Shown one piece after another: positions 7,098-16,582 of a DNA stretch of 64,000 nucleotides; position 1 is the stretch's first letter, and every line of letters begins with the position of its first letter. Where the stretch lies: contig NZ_LOBC01000016.1 in the NCBI RefSeq assembly GCF_001583695.1, positions 1 to 64,000 of the forward strand. Direction: 5' to 3'. This DNA comes from Bacillus wiedmannii. Lineage in GTDB: Bacteria > Bacillota > Bacilli > Bacillales > Bacillaceae_G. The position numbers and the translations under genes are program-made. The notes beneath the pieces are model-generated. The model saw only the letters and a program-made list of their open reading frames with translations, was not told the DNA's origin and made no database searches.

Positions 7098-7976
7098 ATG
7101 ATAGATTTTGGGACAATTGCAACCGCGATGGTAACTCCGTTTGATAAAAACGGAAATATCGATTTTGCGAAGACAACGAAATTGGTAAATTATTTAATAG
7201 ATAACGGTACAACAGCAATCGTGGTAGGAGGAACGACAGGAGAATCTCCTACATTAACTTCAGAAGAAAAAGTAGCGTTATATCGCCATGTCGTATCTGT
7301 TGTCGATAAAAGGGTGCCCGTAATCGCTGGAACAGGTAGTAATAATACGCATGCTTCTATTGACTTAACTAAAAAGGCAACAGAGGTTGGTGTTGATGCA
7401 GTAATGCTAGTAGCACCGTATTATAACAAACCGAGTCAAGAAGGAATGTATCAGCATTTTAAAGCAATTGCTGAAAGCACGCCGCTTCCGGTTATGCTAT
7501 ATAACGTTCCAGGACGATCTATTGTACAAATCTCCGTTGATACAGTTGTTCGTTTATCAGAAATAGAAAACATTGTTGCGATTAAAGATGCAGGCGGCGA
7601 TGTGTTAACAATGACAGAAATCATTGAAAAAACAGCGGACGACTTTGCGGTATACAGCGGTGATGATGGTTTAACGTTACCAGCTATGGCAGTTGGAGCG
7701 AAAGGTATCGTTTCTGTAGCATCTCATGTTATCGGAAATGAAATGCAAGAAATGATTGCAGCATTCCAAGCAGGAGAATTTAAAAAGGCGCAAAAATTAC
7801 ATCAATTACTTGTAAGAGTAACGGATTCATTATTTATGGCGCCAAGCCCAACGCCAGTAAAAACAGCGTTACAAATGGTTGGATTAGATGTAGGCTCTGT
7901 ACGTTTACCACTTCTTCCATTAACAGAAGAAGAAAGAGTAACGTTACAATCTGTTATGCAATCTATCCCTCGTTAA
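7098..7976 (+). CDS. dapA: 4-Hydroxy-tetrahydrodipicolinate synthase
   Basis: The 292-residue TIM-barrel enzyme condenses pyruvate with aspartate semialdehyde. The Schiff-base lysine is Lys163 in VAIKDAGGD, and the tyrosine of MLYNVPGRS and the GTTGES loop are present. It starts 11 nt after dapG with GGAGTGAG as ribosome site. During sporulation its product also feeds SpoVFA/SpoVFB, which explains the usual coupling of these genes and gives the spoVFB disruption a metabolic context. A strong terminator follows at once. Confidence 0.97.
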   Translation: MIDFGTIATAMVTPFDKNGNIDFAKTTKLVNYLIDNGTTAIVVGGTTGESPTLTSEEKVALYRHVVSVVDKRVPVIAGTGSNNTHASIDLTKKATEVGVDAVMLVAPYYNKPSQEGMYQHFKAIAESTPLPVMLYNVPGRSIVQISVDTVVRLSEIENIVAIKDAGGDVLTMTEIIEKTADDFAVYSGDDGLTLPAMAVGAKGIVSVASHVIGNEMQEMIAAFQAGEFKKAQKLHQLLVRVTDSLFMAPSPTPVKTALQMVGLDVGSVRLPLLPLTEEERVTLQSVMQSIPR

Positions 7977-7979
7977 TAA

Positions 7980-8013
7980 AAAATGACCTAGTATAGAACT
8001 AGGTCATTTTTTT
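7980..8013 (+). terminator. Terminator of asd-dapG-dapA
   Basis: A 13-bp stem, AAAATGACCTAGT (7980-7992) against 7998-8010, with a 5-nt loop and a T-run. Confidence 0.9.
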
Positions 8014-8434
8014 ATGGTATGAAAATCTTTGCCGCTCTTTTTTACCTACCATATTACTCCATGTGTTTGATCGCTTTTTCATTATGTATTGCAACATATA
8101 CAAGAAAATAATTGTACCCCCTTTAAATGAATCAAAAAAACATAGTTATTATAGAATAAACATTTGTATAAAAGTAATAAACTATCGATTCTATTTTTCA
8201 GAGGAATTGCCTCAAATGTGATGTGATTCATAAAAAAGCTTTATTTTATAAGTTTTTTTGTTCGATTCTAGAAGAATAAGTCATGAAAATCCATATTATG
8301 AAATAAATTTAGTGTATTTATGGATATTTCTTCAAAAAATTATGGAGTACAAAATCGAAGCAAATATAAAGGAAATACGTTCGATACTTTTGTTGTAATT
8401 CCGTTCTTTTACTTTCTCTTTCGCACGATTTAAC
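8014..8434. other. Intergenic region, no gene seen
   Basis: About 420 bases of AT-rich DNA. A weak hairpin (AAAAAAGCTT near 8233 with AAGTTTTTTT near 8252) could be a second terminator. No gene with a ribosome site was found on either strand. Confidence 0.35.
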
Positions 8435-8464
8435 TTGTGTTCTATTTCTTGTATCAGGTATAAT
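8435..8464 (+). promoter_or_regulatory. Candidate promoter of rnjB
   Basis: TTGTGT (8435-8440), an 18-nt spacer and TATAAT (8459-8464). It would give a leader of about 265 nt before the RNase J2 start. Confidence 0.45.
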
Positions 8465-8582
8465 ATGGCTAAGTAGCTTAGTACGGGTATGCTTAGCAAA
8501 ATTGGTAAAAATTATAATTTGATTACATTTTCATATCATATCGAATAAGATATTTGATTTATATAATGAAAGAGAGGTGAAA

Positions 8583-8728
8583 CCTGGTTTAAAAAATAAA
8601 TAAGGACATGATATCGCATAACGGTAAGGACATTCGTCTTGGACGGTGAATATATGGTGGTTGTAGAGTTTCCCCTGGTGTCTCTGCAATTTTAGTGAAA
8701 TCAGTGTTTGAAAGATTTTTAAACCAGG
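8583..8728 (+). ncRNA. Structured leader of rnjB closed by a long-range stem
   Basis: CCTGGTTTAAAAA (8583-8595) is perfectly complementary to 8716-8728, enclosing 120 nt. The 3' arm ends 7 nt before the rnjB start codon and contains its only Shine-Dalgarno-like bases (CCAGG). Folding would therefore hide the start. I do not recognise a known riboswitch family; a cis-regulatory RNA or autoregulatory RNase target is inference. Confidence 0.5.
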
Positions 8729-8735
8729 CAACAAC

Positions 8736-10406
8736 ATGAAGAGAAAAGAGAATGAGTCTGTTAAAGTATTTGCTCTTGGTGGAGTAGGTGAAATCGGGAA
8801 AAACATGTACTGTGTTGAAATTGATTCTGAAATCTTTATTGTAGATGCAGGATTAATGTTCCCAGGAGATGAAATGTTTGGAATTGATATTGTTATTCCT
8901 GATATTACATATTTAGTGGAAAATCAAGAGCGAGTAAAAGGTTTATTTATTACTCACGGTCATGAAGATCATATTGGAGGTATTGTTTACGTACTTCGTA
9001 AATTATCTATTCCAGTGTATGCAACGAAATTAACGGTAGGACTTATACAAGAAAAACTTGGCGAAGCGGGTATGTTAGGCCGTGTAGACTTAAAAACGAT
9101 CGATTCAAATTCAACAGTAGAGTTTAATACTACAACGGTGTCATTCTTTGGAACGACACATAGTATTCCAGATTCTGTTGGTGTTTGTTTCCATACATCA
9201 AAAGGTGCTATCGTATACACGGGAGACTTTAAATTCGATCAAACTCCAATTGGAAATAGTGGGGCAGACCTTGGGAAAATGGCACAAATCGGAAATGAAG
9301 GCGTACTGTGCTTATTATCTGATAGTACAAATGCTGAGCGTCCAGGCTATACAGGTTCTGAAAAAGAAGTTGGTGTAGAAATTTCTAAAGTGTTCTACGG
9401 CGCAGAAGGACGTATTATTGTTGCTTCATTTGCATCGAATGTACATCGCATTCAACAAGTATTTGATGCAGCTGCTGAAACAGGACGAAAAGTAGCGGTT
9501 GTAGGTCGTAGCATGGTGAAAGTGGTAGATATCGCAAGACGTCTTGGTTATTTAGATGTTCCAGAAGGTATGGTTATTTCACTACAAGAAGTAGACAATT
9601 TCCCAGAGAAAAAGGTAGCTATTTTAACGACAGGTAGCCAAGGTGAACCGATGGCAGCCCTTTCTAGAATGGCGAAGCAAGCTCATAAACAAATTTCAAT
9701 TCGTAAAGGCGATACGGTTATTATTGCGGCTTCTCCAATTCCGGGTAATGAAATATCTGTATCGAAAATTATTGACTTGTTATTTAGAGCTGGAGCTGAT
9801 GTTATTTATTACGGTGAAAGAAAAGTTCACGTTTCAGGTCACGGTAGCCAAGAAGAATTAAAATTAATGTTAAATTTAATGAAACCTAAGTATTTTGTAC
9901 CCGTACATGGTGAGTTCCGTATGCAAAAAGCACATGCATATTTAGCTGAAGATGTAGGTATTGCAAGAGAGAATATCTTTATCGTAGAAAAAGGCGATGT
10001 AATTGCTTTTGGTGAAGATGAAGCAAACTTAGTTGGCAAAGTACAAGCTGGTAATGTGTTAATTGATGGATTAGGTGTAGGTGACGTTGGTAATATCGTT
10101 CTTCGAGATAGAAAAATGTTATCTCAAGATGGAATATTAGTAGTTGTTGTAACACTTGGTAAAGATGAAAAGAAAATTATCTCTGGTCCAGAAATCATTT
10201 CACGTGGTTTTGTGTATGTTCGTGAATCAGAAGCGTTAATTGACCGCTCTACAGAGATTGTACGTATGATTGTTGAGCAATCGATTAAAGAGTATTCAAT
10301 TGAATGGTCTATGTTAAAACAAAATATTCGTGAATTATTAGGGCAGTTCTTGTACGAAGAGACAAAGAGAAAACCTATGATTTTACCGATTATTATGGAA
10401 GTATAA
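8736..10406 (+). CDS. rnjB: Ribonuclease J2
   Basis: The 556-residue metallo-beta-lactamase/beta-CASP nuclease acts in RNA decay and 5' maturation, usually with RNase J1. The metal motif HGHEDHIGG is complete at residues 74-82. GDFKFDQTP, the central beta-CASP part and the C-terminal RNase J domain ending in IIMEV follow. Its place between dapA and tepA identifies it as the ymfA/rnjB copy. The ribosome site is poor and lies in the stem described above. RNase J1 is the alternative by family, but position and sequence favour J2. Confidence 0.93.
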   Translation: MKRKENESVKVFALGGVGEIGKNMYCVEIDSEIFIVDAGLMFPGDEMFGIDIVIPDITYLVENQERVKGLFITHGHEDHIGGIVYVLRKLSIPVYATKLTVGLIQEKLGEAGMLGRVDLKTIDSNSTVEFNTTTVSFFGTTHSIPDSVGVCFHTSKGAIVYTGDFKFDQTPIGNSGADLGKMAQIGNEGVLCLLSDSTNAERPGYTGSEKEVGVEISKVFYGAEGRIIVASFASNVHRIQQVFDAAAETGRKVAVVGRSMVKVVDIARRLGYLDVPEGMVISLQEVDNFPEKKVAILTTGSQGEPMAALSRMAKQAHKQISIRKGDTVIIAASPIPGNEISVSKIIDLLFRAGADVIYYGERKVHVSGHGSQEELKLMLNLMKPKYFVPVHGEFRMQKAHAYLAEDVGIARENIFIVEKGDVIAFGEDEANLVGKVQAGNVLIDGLGVGDVGNIVLRDRKMLSQDGILVVVVTLGKDEKKIISGPEIISRGFVYVRESEALIDRSTEIVRMIVEQSIKEYSIEWSMLKQNIRELLGQFLYEETKRKPMILPIIMEV

Positions 10407-10437
10407 AAAAGATCACCTTTACGGGTGATCTTTTTTT
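10405..10437 (+). terminator. Terminator of rnjB
   Basis: Stem GATCACC/GGTGATC (10411-10417, 10424-10430), flanked by A and T runs. Confidence 0.9.
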
Positions 10438-10510
10438 CTTTTTAAACTCTATCGAATGAAATTTATAACTTAAGAAATAATAGTTATATACGAGTGAAAG
10501 GGGATGCGAT

Positions 10511-11260
10511 ATGACAGAACGTGATCGTTATACAAATGAAGGGAAAGAGGCTGAGCCGAAAGAAACTGGGAAAGAAGCCTCGATAGTGGAAAAAATTCAA
10601 CAGCTAGGGCAAACGAATGTACCACAAATGAATGAATCGAGTATTCATTGTTTAACAATCATTGGACAGGTGGAAGGGCATGTTCAGTTGCCGCCGCAAA
10701 ATAAAACAACAAAATATGAGCATATTATTCCGCAAATTGTTGCGATAGAACAAAATCCGAAAATTGAAGGTTTGCTTTTAATATTAAACACGGTCGGAGG
10801 TGACGTTGAAGCAGGGTTAGCAATTTCTGAGATGGTAGCTTCGCTTTCAAAGCCAACGGTATCACTTGTTCTGGGCGGAGGGCATTCTATCGGTGTACCA
10901 ATCGCCGTCTCTACGGATTATTCATTTATTGCGGAAACTGCGACGATGACAATTCATCCCATTCGTCTAACAGGTCTTGTTATAGGTGTGCCGCAAACAT
11001 TTGAGTATTTAGATAAAATGCAAGAAAGAGTCATTCGATTTGTGACGAAGCATTCGAAAGTAACCGAAGATCGTTTTAAAGAACTTATGTTTGCGAAAGG
11101 GAATTTGACGCGAGATATTGGGACGAATGTAATTGGTGGCGATGCAGTGAAATATGGTCTTATAGATGATGTCGGTGGTATTGGGAATGCGATTCGAAAA
11201 CTGAATGAATTAATAGATGCTCGCATGGATGATAGTGCAGAAGGGACAATGTTACAATGA
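10511..11260 (+). CDS. tepA: ClpP-like serine protease TepA
   Basis: The 249-residue protein belongs to the ClpP/crotonase-fold peptidases. After a charged N-terminal extension of about 45 residues, the core includes a GGDVEAG region and GGGHSIG, where Ser of the catalytic site is expected, and a downstream MTIHPIRL that gives the His. B. subtilis TepA (YmfB) degrades small acid-soluble spore proteins at germination and was earlier linked to secretion. A GTGAAAGGGG site precedes the ATG. The last 4 nt overlap ylzJ, so both are cotranslated. Confidence 0.9.
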   Translation: MTERDRYTNEGKEAEPKETGKEASIVEKIQQLGQTNVPQMNESSIHCLTIIGQVEGHVQLPPQNKTTKYEHIIPQIVAIEQNPKIEGLLLILNTVGGDVEAGLAISEMVASLSKPTVSLVLGGGHSIGVPIAVSTDYSFIAETATMTIHPIRLTGLVIGVPQTFEYLDKMQERVIRFVTKHSKVTEDRFKELMFAKGNLTRDIGTNVIGGDAVKYGLIDDVGGIGNAIRKLNELIDARMDDSAEGTMLQ

Positions 11261-11460
11261 TTTTATACACAATTATGCCAGAGCAACTTGTATATCCAGC
11301 TGATTATTCGCAATGTGAAAGCCAAAAAGTTGTAAATATAAACGGTGTTGAATTAATGGTTTCTGAAGAAGAACATGGGTGTTATTCTATTGTACGTGTG
11401 TTAAGTACAGATCCGCTACACTACTTAGAGTTTGAGCCCGGCCAGAAAATAACCTTTTAG
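11257..11460 (+). CDS. ylzJ: YlzJ-like small protein
   Basis: A 67-residue protein of the YlzJ family, found next to tepA in Bacillus. It has no signal peptide, membrane segment or known motif beyond the family pattern ([14 protein letters not shown] at the start). Its ATG overlaps the tepA stop by 4 nt. The role is unknown; it may act together with TepA. A GC-rich hairpin (11517-11537) follows but lacks a good T-run. Confidence 0.8.
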   Translation: MILYTIMPEQLVYPADYSQCESQKVVNINGVELMVSEEEHGCYSIVRVLSTDPLHYLEFEPGQKITF

Positions 11461-11617
11461 CAAAAAGCAGGATTTTGTTTAGAAGCTATGGTATAATATA
11501 AAAAACAAGACGGTTGAGCAGCCATGAGAGGGCTGCTTTCTTCTGTTTATTTAACAATTTACAAGAAGTGTAAAAATAGAAGATATAAGACCTGAAAAAA
11601 TAGAGAAAACAGACATA

Positions 11618-11649
11618 TAAGTAGTGCTTTTTTAAGGAAGCCCTACTTA
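11618..11649 (+). other. Hairpin in the spoIIIE leader
   Basis: TAAGTAGTGCTT (11618-11629) pairs with AAGCCCTACTTA (11638-11649) with one mismatch, just before the ribosome site. No T-run follows; function unknown. Confidence 0.3.
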
Positions 11650-11672
11650 CATGTAGAACACGAGGTGAAGAA

Positions 11673-14057
11673 ATGGCAAAACAAAAGCAAAGAGGGACGA
11701 AGGCAAAAGCAAGACGCACGATAAAGCCAACTTTGTATTATGAAATCGTAGGTTTAACTCTTTTTGCACTTTCAATCATTACGATTTTACAGCTAGGTGT
11801 TGTAGGGAAATCGTTTGTGTTATTTTTTCGCTTCTTCTTTGGTGAGTGGTACATAATTGGTGTGTTAGGTGTAATAGCTTTATCGGTTTCGTTTGTTATC
11901 AAACGTGGATGGCCGAACCTTTTAAATAAACGGTTAATTGGTTTTTATTTAATAGTATTGGCGATATTAATGTTTAGTCATATTACATTATTTAACCTTC
12001 TTACGAAAGATGGAGCAGTGCAAAATACTTCTGTTATTGTGAGTACGAAAGATAACTTCTTTCTTGAAATGAAAAAGGGGCCGGATAGCGTTCATTTAGG
12101 CGGTGGTATGTTTGGGGCGCTTATGTTCGCGACGTGTTACTTTTTATTTGACGAAGTAGGAGCTTATATCATTGGTATTATTTTAGTGATTCTCGGCATA
12201 CTGTGTATAACAAATAAGCATATTGGAGAAGTACTTGCCCCTGTAGGAAGAATCCTTAGAAGTCAATTTGAAGTAATGCAAGGGGATTATAAAGATTGGA
12301 GATCCAAAAGGACGGCTGAACAAACAGAAAAGAAAAAAACAACGAGAAGCACAAGGAGCAAACGTGCTGCAGAACAAGAAGAGATTATTGAGCCGATGGA
12401 AGAAATCTCAATTGATCCTCCAATTATTTCGAATTTCACTGAGAATTATCCTGTAAATGAAGAAGAGAATAAACGAATTAGCGAAGAACAGGAAGCAGAG
12501 TTAATAACTTCACCGTCTATTGAAGAGGCTCCGCCTGTTGAAGAATCTAAGAAAAAGCGTGGAGAAAAGATTGTAGAATCTTTAGAGGCGGAAACAAGTG
12601 CCCCGCCAATGCAATTTTCAAATGTAGAAAATAAAGATTACAAGCTTCCTGCACTTGATATATTGAAATTTCCTAAGAATAAGCAAGTTACAAATGAAAA
12701 TGCAGAAATTTATGAGAATGCTCGTAAATTAGAACGTACATTCCAAAGTTTTGGAGTGAAAGCGAAAGTAACAAAAGTACATAGAGGTCCTGCAGTTACA
12801 AAATATGAAGTGTATCCTGATATGGGAGTAAAGGTAAGCAAAATCGTTAGTTTAAGTGATGATTTAGCACTTGCTTTAGCTGCGAAAGACATTCGTATTG
12901 AAGCACCTATTCCCGGGAAATCAGCTGTAGGGATTGAAGTTCCGAACTCAGAAGTATCTATGGTAACGCTAAGAGAAGTTCTTGATTCTAAGGCTAATAA
13001 TCATCCGGAAGAGAAGTTGTTAATTGGTCTTGGACGAGATATTACAGGTGAAGCTGTATTAGCCCGTTTAAATAAAATGCCCCATTTACTAGTAGCTGGT
13101 GCGACAGGTAGCGGGAAAAGTGTATGTATTAATGGTATTATTGTTAGTATTTTAATGCGTGCAAAACCACATGAAGTAAAATTAATGATGATTGATCCGA
13201 AAATGGTAGAGTTAAATGTATATAACGGCGTTCCGCATTTATTAACACCGGTTGTAACTGATCCGAAAAAAGCATCACAAGCTTTGAAAAAAGTCGTGAG
13301 TGAAATGGAACGACGTTATGAATTATTTGCTCATAGTGGCACGCGTAACATTGAAGGATATAATGATCATATTAAAGAACATAATAGTCAATCAGAAGCG
13401 AAACAACCGGAATTACCTTATATTGTAGTAATAGTGGACGAGTTAGCCGATTTAATGATGGTTGCTTCATCAGATGTAGAGGATGCGATTATGCGTTTAG
13501 CACAAATGGCTCGTGCGGCTGGTATTCATTTAATTATTGCGACGCAGCGTCCATCGGTTGATGTTATTACGGGAGTTATTAAAGCGAATATTCCATCACG
13601 TATTGCATTCGCGGTATCTTCTCAAACGGACTCTCGTACAATTCTTGACGGTGGTGGTGCAGAGAAACTGCTAGGTCGTGGAGATATGCTGTTTATACCA
13701 ATTGGTGCATCGAAGCCTGTACGTGTACAAGGTGCATTTTTATCCGATGATGAAGTTGAGAGAGTTGTAGAGTATGTTATTGGTCAGCAAAAAGCGCAAT
13801 ATCAAGAAGATATGATTCCACAAGATGTTCCTGATACGAAGCAGGAAGTAGAAGATGAATTATATGATGAAGCAGTTCAGCTTGTAGTGGAAATGCAAAC
13901 AGCATCTGTTTCTATGTTGCAACGTAGGTTTAGAGTAGGTTATACGCGAGCTGCCCGTTTAATTGATGCAATGGAAATGAATGGTGTAGTAGGTCCGTAT
14001 GAAGGTAGTAAACCACGAGAAGTGCTCATTAATGATGTACAAGAAAAAAGTTCATAA
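11673..14057 (+). CDS. spoIIIE: DNA translocase SpoIIIE/FtsK
   Basis: The 794-residue ATP-driven motor pumps DNA through the division or sporulation septum. Four membrane helices fill residues 20-190. A charged linker of about 130 residues leads to the motor, with Walker A GATGSGKS at 476-483, Walker [11 protein letters not shown] and [15 protein letters not shown]. The C-terminal winged-helix gamma domain reads the polar KOPS/SRS sequences. The start has GAGGTG seven bases ahead. The gene follows tepA-ylzJ as in B. subtilis. FtsK-type use in vegetative cells cannot be excluded. Confidence 0.95.
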   Translation: MAKQKQRGTKAKARRTIKPTLYYEIVGLTLFALSIITILQLGVVGKSFVLFFRFFFGEWYIIGVLGVIALSVSFVIKRGWPNLLNKRLIGFYLIVLAILMFSHITLFNLLTKDGAVQNTSVIVSTKDNFFLEMKKGPDSVHLGGGMFGALMFATCYFLFDEVGAYIIGIILVILGILCITNKHIGEVLAPVGRILRSQFEVMQGDYKDWRSKRTAEQTEKKKTTRSTRSKRAAEQEEIIEPMEEISIDPPIISNFTENYPVNEEENKRISEEQEAELITSPSIEEAPPVEESKKKRGEKIVESLEAETSAPPMQFSNVENKDYKLPALDILKFPKNKQVTNENAEIYENARKLERTFQSFGVKAKVTKVHRGPAVTKYEVYPDMGVKVSKIVSLSDDLALALAAKDIRIEAPIPGKSAVGIEVPNSEVSMVTLREVLDSKANNHPEEKLLIGLGRDITGEAVLARLNKMPHLLVAGATGSGKSVCINGIIVSILMRAKPHEVKLMMIDPKMVELNVYNGVPHLLTPVVTDPKKASQALKKVVSEMERRYELFAHSGTRNIEGYNDHIKEHNSQSEAKQPELPYIVVIVDELADLMMVASSDVEDAIMRLAQMARAAGIHLIIATQRPSVDVITGVIKANIPSRIAFAVSSQTDSRTILDGGGAEKLLGRGDMLFIPIGASKPVRVQGAFLSDDEVERVVEYVIGQQKAQYQEDMIPQDVPDTKQEVEDELYDEAVQLVVEMQTASVSMLQRRFRVGYTRAARLIDAMEMNGVVGPYEGSKPREVLINDVQEKSS

Positions 14058-14092
14058 AAAAAGCCTAATTGTTTTTACAATTAGGCTTTTTT
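14058..14092 (+). terminator. Terminator of spoIIIE
   Basis: AAAGCCTAATTGT pairs across a TTTT-type loop with ACAATTAGGCTTT, followed by a T-run. Confidence 0.9.
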
Positions 14093-14229
14093 ATATGCTA
14101 GTTTTGTTATATACTATATTCAGTGATAAAGAAAGGGCTTACATCTAAAGCGATTCTTTAGAATACGAATACTTTGATTATGTTTTTAATGAATGTTCGA
14201 TATTTAATGTAGAAAAATGTTGAATTTTG

Positions 14230-14258
14230 TTGACACGTATGGGAGCAAGTGGTAAGAT
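14230..14258 (+). promoter_or_regulatory. Sigma-A promoter of the riboswitch transcript
   Basis: Perfect TTGACA (14230-14235), a 17-nt spacer and TAAGAT (14253-14258), about 20 nt before the guanine aptamer. Confidence 0.8.
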
Positions 14259-14278
14259 TACTTCGAAAAGAATCACTG

Positions 14279-14347
14279 CCTCATATAATCTTGGAGATAA
14301 GGTCCATAAGTTTCTACCCGGCAACCATGAATTGCTGGACTATGAGG
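14279..14347 (+). ncRNA. Guanine-type purine riboswitch aptamer
   Basis: The three-way-junction consensus is complete: P1 arms CCTCATA (14279-14285) and TATGAGG (14341-14347), ATAATC after P1, the core TTTCTACC (14311-14318), and GGAC just before the 3' P1 arm. The specificity base is C (14340), which in this class selects guanine or hypoxanthine; adenine aptamers have U. A T8 run at 14427-14434, with partial stems before it, is the likely expression platform, but its exact fold is unresolved. The downstream genes are a GntR regulator and a guanosine-type ABC importer, consistent with purine feedback. Confidence 0.9.
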
Positions 14348-14595
14348 GGAAAAGTGTGTAACAAAGGATGTAAGAGATCTTTGTGCCGAACTTTTTCTCG
14401 AAATGAGGAATGTTTATGGTGCGAAGTTTTTTTTATGCAGTAAAGAGTGAAAATTTCATCTTGAAAAATTATTAATATTTATTCGACAATTAAGCTTATT
14501 TTTAGTATTTAGCAATTTTTATTATGTTGTAAGTTGAAAAAAGAGAAAAGAAGTCTTACATCAGAGGTCGAATAATTGAAATGCGGGGGAGTCTT

Positions 14596-15318
14596 ATGTC
14601 AGTAAAATCCGATAGTCGTCACCTATATTTACGGGTGATTGATCACATCAAAGAAAAAATTAAAGATGGAGCTTACAAAGAAAGACAGAAGTTACCATCA
14701 GAGTTTGATTTAGCGAAAGAACTTGGTGTAAGTAGGGCGACTTTAAGGGAAGCGCTGCGTATTTTAGAAGAAGAAAATGTTGTCATTCGTAGACATGGTG
14801 TAGGAACATTTGTAAATGCAAAGCCGTTATTTTCTTCTGGGATTGAACAACTTTCTAGTATTACAGATATGATTTCTAGTGTGGGGAAAACACCAGGAAC
14901 TATCTTTTTATCATCATCTACAACAAGTTTAACAGAAGAGGAAAAAGAGAAGTTTAATAGTGAAGACGGTTTTAATGCGGTAATGATTGAGCGTGTGCGT
15001 ACAGCAGATGGGGAACCTGTTGTATATTGTATCGATAAACTTGCAAAAGAAATCTTGCCAGATTTATCAGGATACAACGAAGAATCGTTACTTACAGTGA
15101 TACATAACAATACGCACAAACGTATCACATACGCAGTTGCTCACATTGAGCCAATTGGCTATCATCCGAAAATCTCACCGATTTTAGAATGTGAACCGGA
15201 AACGGCACTGCTAGTTTTAAAACAAATGCACTATGATCAAAATGATGAGCCAATCTTATATTCTATCAATTACTTTAGAGCTGATAAGTTTAGCTTCCAC
15301 GTATTAAGAAGTAGGTAA
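14596..15318 (+). CDS. ymfC: GntR-family regulator YmfC
   Basis: The 240-residue protein has an N-terminal GntR winged helix ([23 protein letters not shown]) and a C-terminal UTRA-type ligand domain (about 95-235). The ATG at 14596 is chosen, with GGGGGAG just upstream; an ATG at 14581 precedes that site. It lies between the guanine riboswitch and the nucleoside importer, so control of that importer and itself is likely; the ligand is unknown. B. subtilis has ymfC at the same place in the chromosome. Confidence 0.85.
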   Translation: MSVKSDSRHLYLRVIDHIKEKIKDGAYKERQKLPSEFDLAKELGVSRATLREALRILEEENVVIRRHGVGTFVNAKPLFSSGIEQLSSITDMISSVGKTPGTIFLSSSTTSLTEEEKEKFNSEDGFNAVMIERVRTADGEPVVYCIDKLAKEILPDLSGYNEESLLTVIHNNTHKRITYAVAHIEPIGYHPKISPILECEPETALLVLKQMHYDQNDEPILYSINYFRADKFSFHVLRSR

Positions 15319-15406
15319 GTTCCATTTTAGGGAGGTGACAGCAAGAAGTTAGGGACAGCAGCGTAAGAATAAAGAGATATATATAATTTTAGGAGGGGTT
15401 TCTAGT

Positions 15407-16474
15407 ATGAAGAAAAAAACAGGTCTTTTATTATCATTAACATTAGCAGCAAGCGCGATTTTAGGTGCATGTGGTAACTCGGATAAGGCGAGTAGCGACA
15501 AAAAAGAGTTCAAAGTTGGTATGGTTACAGATGTTGGGGGCGTTGATGATAAATCATTTAACCAATCAGCTTGGGAAGGTTTAACGAAATTTGGTAAAGA
15601 CAACGATTTAAAGAAAAATGAAGGATATCGTTATCTTCAATCAAGTAAAGATGCAGACTATATTCCGAACTTAACAAAATTTGCGAAAGATCATTATAAC
15701 ACAACATTCGGAATTGGATTTTTAATGCAAGACTCGATTGAAAAGGTTGCAAAACAATATCCGAAAGAGCAATTTGCTATTGTAGATACTGTTGTAAAAG
15801 AGCCGAATGTAACAAGTATTACATTTAAAGACCATGAAGGTTCATTCCTAGTTGGTGCTGTAGCAGCAATGACGACAAAATCAAATAAAGTTGGATTTGT
15901 TGGTGGAGTGAAGAGCCCATTAATTACAAAGTTTGAATCAGGTTTCAAAGCTGGTGCAAAAGCAGTAAATCCAAATATCGAAATTGTAGCGCAATATGCA
16001 GATGCATTTGACAAACCAGAAAAAGGATCTGTATTAGCTTCAGCAATGTACGGTGGTGGAGTTGACGTAATTTATCATGCTTCAGGTGCAACTGGTAACG
16101 GTGTATTCACAGAAGCGAAAAACCGTAAGAAAAAAGGTGAAAACGTTTGGGTAATCGGTGTTGACCGTGACCAAAATCAAGAAGGTATGCCTGAAAACGT
16201 AACTTTAACTTCTATGGTAAAACGTGTTGATATTGCAGTAGCAAAAGTAGCACAAGAAGCGAAAGATGGTAAATTAAAAGGCGGTAAAGTAGAAGAGTTC
16301 GGATTAAAAGATGACGGTATTGGTATTGCAAAAACTACTGACAATGTGAAAAAAGTAAATCCAGAAATCTTAACAAAAGTAGAAGAGTTTGAGAAGAAAA
16401 TCACTGACGGTGAAATTAAAGTACCTGCAACTGACGAAGAATATAAAACATATGAAGCTTCTCTAAAGAAATAA
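15407..16474 (+). CDS. nupN: Nucleoside ABC transporter, substrate-binding lipoprotein
   Basis: The 355-residue protein of the BMP/Med family has a lipoprotein signal with lipobox ILGAC (Cys21) and a Ser/Lys-rich tether. The periplasmic-binding-type fold opens with VGMVTDVGGVDDKSFNQ, the nucleoside-binding signature of this family. It is anchored outside the membrane and hands purine nucleosides, most likely guanosine by analogy with B. subtilis NupN, to the permeases encoded downstream. The ribosome site is AGGAGGGG. A hairpin after it probably allows higher expression than the other subunits. Confidence 0.88.
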   Translation: MKKKTGLLLSLTLAASAILGACGNSDKASSDKKEFKVGMVTDVGGVDDKSFNQSAWEGLTKFGKDNDLKKNEGYRYLQSSKDADYIPNLTKFAKDHYNTTFGIGFLMQDSIEKVAKQYPKEQFAIVDTVVKEPNVTSITFKDHEGSFLVGAVAAMTTKSNKVGFVGGVKSPLITKFESGFKAGAKAVNPNIEIVAQYADAFDKPEKGSVLASAMYGGGVDVIYHASGATGNGVFTEAKNRKKKGENVWVIGVDRDQNQEGMPENVTLTSMVKRVDIAVAKVAQEAKDGKLKGGKVEEFGLKDDGIGIAKTTDNVKKVNPEILTKVEEFEKKITDGEIKVPATDEEYKTYEASLKK

Positions 16475-16488
16475 TAATAGAGAAATAG

Positions 16489-16517
16489 CAAAGGTTAGTT
16501 CTTAGAACTAACCTTTG
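16489..16517 (+). terminator. Intra-operon hairpin after nupN
   Basis: A 12-bp perfect stem (AAAGGTTAGTTC with GAACTAACCTTT, 16490-16516) and a 3-nt loop, without a strong T-run. It is likely a partial terminator or a 3'-end stabiliser of the nupN message. Confidence 0.6.
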
Positions 16518-16582
16518 TATATATAAAAATACCTTTAATAGACTGCAATTGGGGAGTGTTCCCTGCTAGAAGGAGGAACAAA

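Noticed and set aside
8021-8113. 30-codon frame directly after the dapA terminator
   Set aside because: No ribosome site and it starts inside the terminator's flank.
14673-15128. 151-codon minus-strand frame
   Set aside because: Lies fully antisense to ymfC, which has strong family support; a shadow frame.
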